A stretch of DNA of 64,000 nt, taken from NCBI GenBank assembly GCA_965243835.1, contig OZ251578.1, positions 930,001 through 994,000 on the forward strand, given 5' to 3'. A model generated the notes under the pieces. That model worked only from the letters and a program-made list of their open reading frames with translations. It was not told the DNA's origin and did no database searches. This stretch comes from G965202665 sp965243835 (GTDB lineage: Bacteria; Actinomycetota; Acidimicrobiia; Spongiisociales; Spongiisociaceae). Positions 54,301 through 61,441 of this stretch are shown piece by piece; positions within the stretch are counted from its first letter, which is position 1, and the number at the start of each line of letters is the position of its first letter. The position numbers and the translations under genes were made by a program.

Positions 54301-56110
54301 TAAACCGGACGGGACCTCCTTAACAAATGTCCGGGAGGACGGCAGCAACACGACCGGCGGCACCACCAAAGTAGAGGTGCGCGCTTCCTACCAGGGCGAC
54401 GCGGTGCTGCCCCGGGGGACGACCGTTCCCATAACGGTGGGTAAAGCCACCGGGGAAGCCACCCCCGGAACCGACTACCAAACGGTAGCCGACTTCAACG
54501 TTCTCATCCCCGCCTATCAATCCCGCGGCAACACCGTATTCGACCTGATAATCGGCAACGTGGAGAACGACGACGACCCGGAAGGGCCGGAAACGGTAAC
54601 CGTCGCCGCGGGAACCGTGACCGGTTTCACCGTCGCGGATACCTCCTTTGAAATCATCGACGACGACGTAACCATCACCCTGCAGTTACTCGACGCCTCC
54701 AACCAGCCCCCCACCGAGCTGACCGAAATACGAGAAGGCGAATCCAAATCCGCGACGGTGCGCGCCTCCTACCCCGGGGCGGTTACCCTGTCCGAGGCGC
54801 ATACCATACAAATCGGCGTAGGAGGGGGAACCGCCTCCGCCTCCGACTACCGGGCCACTTTCCCCGCCGACCCGTTCGAAATCACCATCAACGCCGGGAA
54901 CGGCAGTGCCGACGGGACTTTCACCCTCGCTGTGAACGGGGCCAGCGACGACAACATCGCCGAAGGAGATGAAACCCTGCAAGTAACCGGCGCCCTCGAC
55001 GCCCTCGACGTCATCCCCGCCGCCCTGACCATCATCGACAACGACAACCCGCCCACCCGCATCGAAATGGTTGCGTCCTCCTCCTCAAGACAAGTCCCCG
55101 AAGGACAAACCGCCCGGGTAACAGTCCGATTCCCAACCGGATCCTCCGCCCTCCCCACCGCCACCAACGTCGCCATCGCCACAAGCGGCAGCACGGCGGC
55201 GGCCTCCGATTACACCATATCCCCCCGCAACGTTTCCATCCCCGCCGGAGGAACCCAAGTCGTCTTCACCGTGAGCATCAGGGACGACACCTCCCCCGAA
55301 TCGAATGAAACCATCCGCCTGACCGCCCGAACCGACGACTTCGGCAACGCCGTCCTCATCCTCACCATCCCCGCTAACGACCAACCCGACCCCGACCCCG
55401 CCCCCGGCGGCGGCGGCGGAGGAGGCGGCGGAGGAGGCGGCGGCGGCGGTGCTCCACCCCCGCCCCCCGCAGGACCGCCCGCTGGACCACCCGCCGGGCC
55501 GGTCGCTCCCCCGCCTCCGGCGGAGCCCGCATGCCAGGGGAGGTTCTGCGATGAGGACGGCAGCGTCCACCAAGCCAACATCGAACAAATCGCTACCTGG
55601 GAGATCACCCTCGGATGCGACGCCGACGACGCCACCAAGTTCTGCCCGTCGGCGCAGATCACCAGAAGGCAAATGGCCGCCTTCCTTTACCGGGCTGTCA
55701 CCCGAATTCAAACCATCGAACCCCCCGCCGGCATAGAAATCACCGATGTCCCCGCCGACGCCTGGTACCGCACTTTCGCCGATTGGGTGGTCTCCACCGG
55801 GGCCTTCGCCGCTCCCGACGGAGCGTTCAACCCCGGAGGGGTGGTCACCCGGGCGGATATGGCGGTGATGATGATCGCCTCCTTCCCCGACATAAACGCC
55901 GTCGAGGAACCCGAAGGCCTGTTCAACGACGTAGCGGGGGCGGACCCGGAGGTGGTGCGGGCCGTGGAGGGGATGTACCACACCGGAGTTACTAGAGGAT
56001 GCAGCGCCGAACCCCTCAACTACTGCCCCGACCAACCCGTCACCCGGGCGCAGATGGCCTCCTTCTTCGTCCGCGCCGTCAACTACACCCCCGCCCCCGA
56101 CACCGGCTAA
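48341..56110 (+). CDS. Giant secreted Calx-beta repeat protein with C-terminal SLH domains
   Basis: The 2589-residue protein has a signal peptide (residues 1-29, ending PPPAAAQ), then some 15-18 Calx-beta-like modules each with strings like VAEGAGA..VTVSARF, DFT.SG..., FTLTIPAxS and EGPETI.LSG...ITDDD. These bind Ca2+ through acidic loops. Two divergent insert modules (about residues 425-570 and 930-1080; TIRLTGP...RADLG.GDSRD) share unusual A/T-rich codons. A Pro/Gly linker (about 2355-2405, 15 Gly in a row) leads to SLH repeats (ITRRQMAAFLYRAV, VTRADMAVMMIASF, VTRAQMASFFVRAV) that anchor it at the cell surface. ATG 48341 with GGAGAGGAGG. Codon use drifts from T/G-ending early to C-ending late. 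Confidence 0.9.
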   Translation: MGRVLRLGVVLGLVGGLLSAAPPPAAAQTTTPISLSYVSTVGGATISSLSEGTTQVFGAVRASVASAVPAAVTVQVTLGASGTTATKGSCTIAVFVGFSCSDGDWGVPTGYTVDVTIPKNMKSGQAGVTIFVIDDTVTEGPEIIRLSGSVRFELTGYSVGTFDLTLDDEDDGLSLSVDPGFVAEGAGERPVTVSARFGGATSVLSTATEVTVTVAGGTATLGAAADFTVSGLTNNRFTLTIPARSVRSRTFSFTLTARDDGVLESTAETVSLSAAATVGGGAVSASEDVRIYDADAGVIFLSLVRSSDTATEISEVGEDEGAQTLRVKATLGASDSGVFTVNVTMGAAGSTAVRGAAGDYTLSQLTTSVTINAGETEGLSSPFTLTTYSDRVTEEHVRVRFTGTTVGALVAAAGLQITDADRTIRLTGPSHNRAREGEGYTVAYDNMIRADLGDGDSRDGFVASTSSTYRSGMRLRILVGSGTTPNPPFQFTANANNFARFVKLDAGSVSSNVQVDSQDRGGAFGRVSLSMAYHQDTVAEGDKSVEFYFGNVPAEFTVLPYEIFQSDDGDDDISLSVDSGSMLAEGGDGSGVTVSASFPTATTSSEIPVDTVVELSAVRAGDLSYAPSSPNTITFPARSLTASGTATLAGLTIVDDDIVEGPETFTVGGSSALGAARGAAITITDNDTDIVLSVDKGAVEEGAGAESVTVSARFTGSSSTLASDTDVSVSLAGAGGAVAGDFAASGSGVSNNAFTIRIPGGSVEGSRTISLAAVSDADSSEAGEGVAVSGSAAVGGRSVDVTGTTVGIFDAGGLVTLGFEDAGGSVLTGVGEDDGAQTVRVTASVASAPASSVSVAVNVGAAGGTAALGPAGDYTRSSGTVTVIISGGSTSGSANVVITPRSDTITEDHETIRFTGSAAGYTVRSASLPIMDGDRTIRLTGPNVQGLEGEAKGGSGNNIFRADLGSGDSRDAFVASTSSTYSSAMRLRLHARPKTASWSDFQFSTGSGGRFVQVNSGVVSSNRIVDNQGRYASIIRVAFHMPYHTDTVAEGTKTLEIYFGVPAGFTGLAQEYSLLDDDDDDISLSVDAGSTLAEGADGSGVTVSASFPAATTSSAIPVDTVVELSAAGAATPAAGEAGTGDLTYAPSSPNAITFPMQSLTASGTATLTGLTVTQDEVVEGPETFTVSGSSALGTAAGATVTIADDDADITLSVSSGAVAEGAGATDVVVTARFAGSSSVLASDTDVAVTLAAAATGGATPGTDFTATGTGVTNDSQFTITIPAQSVMASKTIRITAPDDSDNTEDSETVTVGGSAMVGGSAVTVTGAELSVVDPDRAITLATHSAETGGTALPAVREEGGEQSVWVRATAGGPVSSDTVVTVTVGATGGTAVLGAADDYARNLETVEVTIANGGTVGAAEVKITPRNDETVEGPETIRLSGQATGYVVVGTSLEIRETITLTLTGGAVGEGDADTNAGAVSVTAAFAGASSSDLTGPTEVTLSFAAGADADADDFTAGTAVVLSIPAGSVSSNAAALSGLTIKGDDIAEGAESIAVGGSAAGFSVTGAKLAITDDDLDVTLTADADSSTTTVFEDVLSEGETPAVRVRAAFTSATSNDLSAGLEVSVTAGEASPQSARGGGVDFTAPAASVTVTIPAGSSTTLMSGWASLSGLLVEDDAVTEDAETFWVTGTVPGGAVAPDTLTIAASDKELEVSVSPAVVVEQATAHPITVVAGFAGASSSALAAATTVNVTVAAGDTNGATMAASCPPSTEDACADTATFDIVIPAGQVTESGTFNLTARDDSEAETGGETVKVTGTESGASNSDSDTVLLVDDGIEVAFLNPADDTALAALGEGDGTAQVRVRVTMPATHTARRVVGLNINGGTATEDDGDGSFAIREDFRVSGLATPSGTPDGHELGVEVAAGQTTGTADFNIIINDDNVDEEDKTILASGGDVGSLPVAGTSLTITDNDTPPTNIDLAVSFAKPDGTSLTNVREDGSNTTGGTTKVEVRASYQGDAVLPRGTTVPITVGKATGEATPGTDYQTVADFNVLIPAYQSRGNTVFDLIIGNVENDDDPEGPETVTVAAGTVTGFTVADTSFEIIDDDVTITLQLLDASNQPPTELTEIREGESKSATVRASYPGAVTLSEAHTIQIGVGGGTASASDYRATFPADPFEITINAGNGSADGTFTLAVNGASDDNIAEGDETLQVTGALDALDVIPAALTIIDNDNPPTRIEMVASSSSRQVPEGQTARVTVRFPTGSSALPTATNVAIATSGSTAAASDYTISPRNVSIPAGGTQVVFTVSIRDDTSPESNETIRLTARTDDFGNAVLILTIPANDQPDPDPAPGGGGGGGGGGGGGGGAPPPPPAGPPAGPPAGPVAPPPPAEPACQGRFCDEDGSVHQANIEQIATWEITLGCDADDATKFCPSAQITRRQMAAFLYRAVTRIQTIEPPAGIEITDVPADAWYRTFADWVVSTGAFAAPDGAFNPGGVVTRADMAVMMIASFPDINAVEEPEGLFNDVAGADPEVVRAVEGMYHTGVTRGCSAEPLNYCPDQPVTRAQMASFFVRAVNYTPAPDTG

Positions 56111-56133
56111 ACTGATACACACCCCAACAACCA

Positions 56134-56175
56134 CCCGGCTCCCCCGCCCCAACACCCGGGGGGGCCGGGCCCTTT
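56134..56175 (+). terminator. Terminator-like hairpin after the giant surface protein gene
   Basis: An imperfect GC stem (CCCGGC-T-CCCCC with GGGGG-G-CCGGG, about 56134-56169) is followed by CCCTTTCCT. It lies 24 bp past the stop at 56110 and would also serve the convergent gene poorly, since no T run is seen on the minus strand. Confidence 0.5.
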
Positions 56176-56255
56176 CCTACGGAGCATCGGCGGCCGGGGG
56201 CAACCCGATATGGAGTTTCGGCTTTAGCGTTAGCCGATTTAACAGACGGCGAGAA

Positions 56256-56894
56256 TCAATGGGCTGTCCGCCCCGTCGCCAGGCGTAGTTTGAGGTATCC
56301 GTCCACTGTTTTGTCGATGAAATCTTCCACCCGCGGGGTAATCTGCCCGGGTCCGTAGGCGTCTTCTGCCAGCGCCGTAAGGTCCCGGACTCGTGATATG
56401 CCGGTTTCATCCGCCAGTCGCACCGCGTCTTCCAGATCCTTATGTACACGGGATGATTTGAGTTTCATCGCCAACAATTTTTCGGGGCTGGGATGGTAGA
56501 CGCCGAACTTGTCGCCGCGGTAGGCCATGCGGGGCTGATAGTCCATCCCCTCCGACGGCATAGTGTTGACCACCTTGTTGTTGAACCAGTCTTCAGTGAG
56601 CGACTCCCGTTGCGCTATCTCGTCCAGCACTTGTTGCAGGTGGGGAGGCAACCAGTCGTTGATGGCGTCGACCACGAAGGTGGTGCGGCACGGGTCGGTG
56701 AAAGCCGACATGGTGCGGGCGGCGTCAATGTCCGCTGTACCGCGGGAATACGTCCCTCTGACGTACCAGTGCACCGCCAAGGCGGCCCCGCCCACCACCA
56801 GCACCTCCGTGGTCCGCTTCAGCAGGGCGTCGATCTTGCCGTACAGCTCCAGGATGCGTCGACCGTCAAGTTCCTGGTTAGACGGGGTTGGCAT
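56256..56894 (-). CDS. AbiEii/DUF6036-like nucleotidyltransferase
   Basis: A 212-residue protein with a minimal nucleotidyltransferase signature: VVGGAALAVHWY (GG at 35-36) and RGTADIDAAR (Asp55, Asp57), followed by YHPSPEKLLAMKLKSSR, a second conserved block of this group (acidic/Lys). These NTases include the AbiEii toxins and MNT-type antitoxins. Start ATG 56894 overlaps the upstream gene by 17 bp. The C-terminus (RVEDFIDKTVDGYLK) is helical. Role uncertain; together with the upstream gene it makes a compact two-gene module of TA type. Confidence 0.75.
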   Translation of the reverse strand: MPTPSNQELDGRRILELYGKIDALLKRTTEVLVVGGAALAVHWYVRGTYSRGTADIDAARTMSAFTDPCRTTFVVDAINDWLPPHLQQVLDEIAQRESLTEDWFNNKVVNTMPSEGMDYQPRMAYRGDKFGVYHPSPEKLLAMKLKSSRVHKDLEDAVRLADETGISRVRDLTALAEDAYGPGQITPRVEDFIDKTVDGYLKLRLATGRTAH

Positions 56895-57666
56895 TTTTCC
56901 GGTATCGGAGCGGGATTCGTTCCGGGCGGATCGGGCGGTCGACGGGCGGGTTGATCCATAACGGTCCCTCGATGAAAGAGTCGTCGAAGAAGACATTGTG
57001 GTACGAGCAGGCGGCGGGCGCGGCGGCGACCATTCTCCGATCGTAGCCCTTTTCCAAATTGATGGGCATCGTTCCCCATGGGCTCCTCGGTCGCGGGGAG
57101 CGGTAGTCGTGCACCCATTCCGCCGGGGTGATTTCGTCCATGTCGCACAGCGCATGCACCACCGCCGCGACGGAAAGGGAGATGGCGAGTTCGGTGTCGG
57201 GGGGCGGCCGGTCGGCCATCATTTTGTCCCGGTGCGCCGGTTGATCCGCCCAGTCTTTGGCGTACTGCACCAGCGGGCGGAACCGCCCCCGGACGTTGGG
57301 GCGGCGCATCATCGGCGGCAGTTCCGGTATCAGCAAATAGGGGCGGGGACGTATCGGGGGCCGTCCCAGCATTTTGGTTCGTTCCTCCAGCGACGGCTGC
57401 GGTCGGGAGCGCCGGCGCCGCTTGCCGTCGTACTGTTCCACTCCCCAGTCGGCCAGGGCTTCCATCTTGTAGGCGGGAGCCCCCCGCTCCGCCAAGTGGG
57501 CGCGCAGTTCTCGCCGCAGTTCGTCCAGGGTTTCGGCGGTGTGCGGGAAAGGCAACGACAGGCCCCGTTTCCAGCAGTAGTTCCATGCCGCGCGCAACCA
57601 CCCGCCCGGCGGAACATGGTCCTCCGGACGGTCTCCCCACTGGTCGACCGGTATCTCCATCGGCAT
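56878..57666 (-). CDS. Hypothetical partner protein of the nucleotidyltransferase
   Basis: About 262 residues, no family recognised. Features: an aromatic N-terminal segment (WLRAAWNYCWKRG), a helical LDELRRELRAHLAERG, a basic patch KRRRRSRP (about 80-87), a middle helix with ELAISLSVAAVVHALCDMD, and a C-terminal part with YHNVFFDDSFIEGPLWINPP. Three ATGs are near the start (57672, 57666, 57660); GGGGAG is spaced 6 nt from 57666, which is chosen. It overlaps the NTase gene by 17 bp, so the two are translated together. In the classical AbiE pair the upstream gene is a wHTH antitoxin; no wHTH was recognised here. Confidence 0.65.
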   Translation of the reverse strand: MPMEIPVDQWGDRPEDHVPPGGWLRAAWNYCWKRGLSLPFPHTAETLDELRRELRAHLAERGAPAYKMEALADWGVEQYDGKRRRRSRPQPSLEERTKMLGRPPIRPRPYLLIPELPPMMRRPNVRGRFRPLVQYAKDWADQPAHRDKMMADRPPPDTELAISLSVAAVVHALCDMDEITPAEWVHDYRSPRPRSPWGTMPINLEKGYDRRMVAAAPAACSYHNVFFDDSFIEGPLWINPPVDRPIRPERIPLRYRKNANPV

Positions 57667-57757
57667 TTCCATCTCCCCGATGATAATCCCCTCCCGCCGC
57701 TATCGGAACCGCGTCCGGTTCCGCCCCCCGCCCCTCGTTGGTCTTACGTCCCCCCGG

Positions 57758-58732
57758 TCACTGATCATCCTCGCCCGTCGCCAGCGGCGGCCTGGTTGCG
57801 TTTTCGCCTTCGCCGTATACGGCTCCGACCGAGATGTAGAAGTCGCGTAGATCGTGGGCGTCGGTAACGAACGTGGGCCGGTCGGGACCCAGGGCTATTC
57901 GTCCGTTGGTTAGCGCCTCCCTGTTGATGGCGGCCTGTTTGATATCCGCTACCATCTCGTCCAACGGCAGGTTCAATTTGCTACGATGTTCTTCCAATAT
58001 TGCTTGTCTGTAATATTCCGCTACGGCTCTTATGCCGGTTTCGGTTGTTGTCAAGAACCACATATTACCGCCTCCCAGTCCAGCCCAGGCCTCTACTATT
58101 ATAGAGGGTGCGGCACCGAGGAAAAAAATCATTTCCCTGCCCGCATAATCTTTTGCCGTCTCTTCGGGATCGCCATAAAATGCCAGGTAGCCCGCTCCGG
58201 GTTTTTGGTCTGAATCGAAACCGTCTTCATCATACAGACCCAGTCTATCCAATAATACGGTTAAAACCGAGGGGCCTTTACCTACTATGTATTCCTTAAC
58301 TGCAACATCCGCAAAGCAAGTAAAATGATAACGGTTTACAATGAACTGATCTTGAATATGGGTTGACGGTAAATACTGTACCATATAATCAGGTATTCTG
58401 GCCCTGTAGGTTGCGCATCTGGTTGTACCTGTCTTAACGGTTCCTCTTATAACAATTTGGACGCTGATAAATCCATCATCTTCTGAATCCCAAAGTAACC
58501 GTTCGGTAAACGAAGGTACTTCAAACCAAGGCATCATACCGGAATATTTCTCACTAAATACTTGCCTTTGGGGAGGCAAAAAATCCGGACAAGGATCAGG
58601 TTCGGACTCTGTAGCAACGCACGGCGGAACCGTCTCCGTAAGATAAGCTCTATCACGCCCCGTAATACTGCAGGCGCTTGCCACTATACCCAGCAATATA
58701 AGCAAAGCCCAAGGTATCCTATCGCCAAACAT
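57758..58732 (-). CDS. Lipoprotein paralogue 1 (short, type A)
   Basis: A 324-residue predicted lipoprotein: signal with lipobox IVASAC (Cys21), then a shared Cys-rich domain (TETVPPCVATESEPDPCPDFLP; GTTRCATYRARIPDYMVQY; CFADVAVKEYIVGKGPSVLTVLL; FYGDPEETAKDY; AGREMIFFLGAAPSIIVEAW; DAHDLRDFYISVGAVYG). Ends GENATRPPLATGEDDQ without the Thr-rich tail. The domain matches no family I know. GGATGAG precedes the ATG. Last gene of a four-gene series with spacers of 11-31 bp, likely an operon. Middle section is A/T-rich relative to flanks. Confidence 0.8.
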   Translation of the reverse strand: MFGDRIPWALLILLGIVASACSITGRDRAYLTETVPPCVATESEPDPCPDFLPPQRQVFSEKYSGMMPWFEVPSFTERLLWDSEDDGFISVQIVIRGTVKTGTTRCATYRARIPDYMVQYLPSTHIQDQFIVNRYHFTCFADVAVKEYIVGKGPSVLTVLLDRLGLYDEDGFDSDQKPGAGYLAFYGDPEETAKDYAGREMIFFLGAAPSIIVEAWAGLGGGNMWFLTTTETGIRAVAEYYRQAILEEHRSKLNLPLDEMVADIKQAAINREALTNGRIALGPDRPTFVTDAHDLRDFYISVGAVYGEGENATRPPLATGEDDQ

Positions 58733-58743
58733 AGAGACTCATC

Positions 58744-59772
58744 CTAGTATTTTGACTGGAGGGTGGGTGCGCTGGAGTCGTCCTCTCCGGGTACCGGAGG
58801 TGGGAGAACGGTTGCGTTTTCGGTGTCGTCGTATATGGCTCCCACCGAGGTGTAGTAGTCGCGTAGGTTGTGGGCATCGGTGATGAGCATGGGCAGGTCG
58901 GGGTCTATGCCTATTCGTCCGCCGGTTATAGTATCCCTATTGATAGCGGCTTGTTTAACATCCGCTATCATCTCGTCCAATGGCAGGTCCAATTTGTTGC
59001 GTATTTCTTCTCTTGTTGTGCGCCATATACCTTGGGATACGGCCCGAATCCCTTGGTCAGTTTGTCGTAGAAACCACATGTTGTAGCCTCCTAGCGCTAC
59101 CCAGGCTTCTACTGTTATAGATGGCGGAGGGCCTAGGAAAAATATAATCTCTCTGCCTTCATAGGTTAATGCTTCCGCTTGTGGATCACCGTAAAAGTCG
59201 AGGTATTTTTCTTTTATGTTACCTTGATCGTCAAAATCGCCTTCTGTCAGTCCCCGAAACTCCATAATTACTGTCAGAGTGGGAGGGCCCTCTCCTACTA
59301 TATACTCTTTTACAGCAATATCGGCAAAGCAAGTATAACGATAGCGACCTACTATATACTGACCGTCCAGTGGTAATCCTCCAACCCGTTGACGATATTC
59401 TGCTCTATGGTTGGGTAGTTTGAATCTATATATGTCACATCTAGTGGTGCCCGCATAGACGGTTCCTCTCATAACTATGTGAACGCTAATAGCCCCATCT
59501 TCCAAGGGATCATAAATCAATCGATCAGTAAAAGTAGGCACTTCCGACGGGGCACCTATAGATGCAACACCAACGTTTTGTGGAGTGGGCAAATCCACTG
59601 GGCAAGGGTCAGGTTCGGATACTGTAGGAATGCAAGGGGGAATCGGTTCCGTCAGATAAGTTCTTTCAGGCACCGTGGCTGTTTCCGCCGTACTTTCCTC
59701 GTTGAAACCGCAGGCGTTTACAATAATAGCCAGCGATGCGAGCAGGGTCCAGGGTAGCCTGTTGCCGAACAT
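58744..59772 (-). CDS. Lipoprotein paralogue 2 (short, type B)
   Basis: A 342-residue lipoprotein with lipobox IVNAC (Cys21) after FGNRLPWTLLASLAII. Its N-terminus and domain (TEPIPPCIPTVSEPDPCPVDLP; GTTRCDIYRFKLPNHRAEY; KEYIVGEGPPTLTVIMEF) match paralogue 3 more than 1 and 4. It stops after GEDDSSAPTLQSKY, at the point where paralogue 3 runs into the Thr-rich tail, so the tail was lost or never gained. Confidence 0.8.
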   Translation of the reverse strand: MFGNRLPWTLLASLAIIVNACGFNEESTAETATVPERTYLTEPIPPCIPTVSEPDPCPVDLPTPQNVGVASIGAPSEVPTFTDRLIYDPLEDGAISVHIVMRGTVYAGTTRCDIYRFKLPNHRAEYRQRVGGLPLDGQYIVGRYRYTCFADIAVKEYIVGEGPPTLTVIMEFRGLTEGDFDDQGNIKEKYLDFYGDPQAEALTYEGREIIFFLGPPPSITVEAWVALGGYNMWFLRQTDQGIRAVSQGIWRTTREEIRNKLDLPLDEMIADVKQAAINRDTITGGRIGIDPDLPMLITDAHNLRDYYTSVGAIYDDTENATVLPPPVPGEDDSSAPTLQSKY

Positions 59773-59803
59773 TTAGGGGATTATCCTAGCAGTCTCTCGG
59801 TCA

Positions 59804-61411
59804 TTACGAGGTCGTTTCATCGGCGGGTTGTCCGCCGGGGGCGGGGTCGGCTTCTGGTTCGCCATCATCGGTAGGCGGAGCAATGTCTCCATCGGCGGGC
59901 GGGGGGACAACAGTATCGTCATCAGGGTCTTCACCGTCAATGGGGGGCGGTGCGCCGGTTGTAGTGGTGGTTTGTTCTTCAGCGTTTGAAACCGTGGTGG
60001 TTGTGTTGTCATCGTCGGAGGGCAGGGCTTTTGTAGTCGTAGGGGTCTGTTCCTCCTCGCCTACGGTGTCGTCTACCGGCGGGGTAATATCCTCTTCGTT
60101 AGGTGCTTCGGTGGTCGTGGTGGTTGTGCCGGTGACTGTTTCGGGAACGGTCGAAGTGGTGGTAGTGGTCTCTGCTTCCGTCGTGGCGGTACCGGTATCG
60201 GCGGGCGCAACTTCAGTGGTAGTAGACGCGACCAGGGTGGTGGTAGTGGAACTGGTGGTTGTTGGCTCGGTAGTGGTAGTGGTGGTCTGTTCCACGGACA
60301 GTCCGGCGTCGTCGGTTGCGGGCGGCGCGGTCGTCTCCTCTCCCGGAACGGGTACGGTAGTCGCGGTGGTGCCGTCGTTGACGGGAAGGGTGGGTGCGGT
60401 GGGATCGTCCTCTCCGGGTACGGGTGGCGGTAGAACGGTTGCGTTTTCGGTGTCGTCGTACACGGCTCCTACCGAGGTGTAGTAGTCGCGTAGGTTGTGG
60501 GCGTCGGTGATGAGCATGGGTAGGTCGGGGTCTATGCCTATTCGTCCGCCGGTGATGGCTTCCCTGTTTATGGCGGCCTGTTTGATATCCGCTACCATTT
60601 CACCCAGCGGCCGGTCTAGTGTTTTACGTATTTCTTCTATTCCAGTAGCGCGCCATATATTTTGGGCTACTGCCCGGATTCCTTTGTCAGTTTGTTGTAG
60701 AAACCACATATTGTAGCCGCCTAGTCCTGCCCAGGCTTCTACTGCTAAAGAGGGTGATGGGCCTAGAAAAAATATGATCTCTCTACCTTCATAAGAGATA
60801 GCCCTTTTCTCAGGGTCGCCATAAAATTCAAGATATTTTTCCTTAACATTACCTAAATCGTCTAATCGATTTTCACGTGTATATATAAGAGATAATACCA
60901 CTGTTAAAGTAGGAGGCCCGTTACCAACTATATACTCTTTTACGGCAACATCTGCAAAGCAGGAATAATGATAGCGTCCTACAATATATTGGTCTACTAC
61001 TGGTAATATTCCAAGATTTTGAAGGCGTTGTGCCCTACGCTCGGATATTTTTATCCTATAAATTTCACATCTGGTAGTGTTTGTTTTGACGATTCCTCTA
61101 ACAACTATATGAGAGCTATTACCCGCATGCTTTTCTGGATCATAAACAAGGCGTTCAGTAAAGGAAGTAATAGCCACTGGGCTAATAAAAGAAGCGAGAG
61201 AGCCGGTAGTATTTTCCTGCGTAGGTGGTAAATCAACAGGGCAAGGGTCAGGTTCGGATACTGTAGGAACGCAGGGGGGAATCGGTTCCGTCAGATACGT
61301 TCTTTCATGCTCTGTGGCTGTTTCCGCCGCGGTTTCCTCGTTGAAACCGCAGGCGTTTATTATAATAGCCAGCGATGCGAGCAAGGTCCAGGGTAGCCTG
61401 TTGCCAAACAT
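59804..61411 (-). CDS. Lipoprotein paralogue 3 (long, type B, Thr-rich tail)
   Basis: A 535-residue lipoprotein (lipobox IINAC). Residues about 25-330 are the family domain; about 345-535 form a tail of Thr, Pro, Glu and Asp (EQTTTTTTEPTTTSSTTTT, later PPVDDTVGEEEQTPTTT) ending PGGQPADETTS. Such tails are extended and are often O-glycosylated or wall-spanning in Actinobacteria. The tail is almost the same as that of paralogue 4 though the domains differ, indicating gene conversion or shuffling. Confidence 0.82.
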   Translation of the reverse strand: MFGNRLPWTLLASLAIIINACGFNEETAAETATEHERTYLTEPIPPCVPTVSEPDPCPVDLPPTQENTTGSLASFISPVAITSFTERLVYDPEKHAGNSSHIVVRGIVKTNTTRCEIYRIKISERRAQRLQNLGILPVVDQYIVGRYHYSCFADVAVKEYIVGNGPPTLTVVLSLIYTRENRLDDLGNVKEKYLEFYGDPEKRAISYEGREIIFFLGPSPSLAVEAWAGLGGYNMWFLQQTDKGIRAVAQNIWRATGIEEIRKTLDRPLGEMVADIKQAAINREAITGGRIGIDPDLPMLITDAHNLRDYYTSVGAVYDDTENATVLPPPVPGEDDPTAPTLPVNDGTTATTVPVPGEETTAPPATDDAGLSVEQTTTTTTEPTTTSSTTTTLVASTTTEVAPADTGTATTEAETTTTTSTVPETVTGTTTTTTEAPNEEDITPPVDDTVGEEEQTPTTTKALPSDDDNTTTTVSNAEEQTTTTTGAPPPIDGEDPDDDTVVPPPADGDIAPPTDDGEPEADPAPGGQPADETTS

Positions 61412-61441
61412 TTGGGGATCATCCTAGCAGTCTCTCGGCCA

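Noticed and set aside
55411..55455. GGC/GGA run in the giant protein as another phase-variable tract
   Set aside because: It is a mixed codon run for a Gly15 linker; any triplet change keeps the frame, so no on/off switch is expected.
49889..56155. Long minus-strand frames under the giant surface protein
   Set aside because: Arg/His/Pro-rich or Gly-rich antisense shadows of the repeat protein; no ribosome sites.
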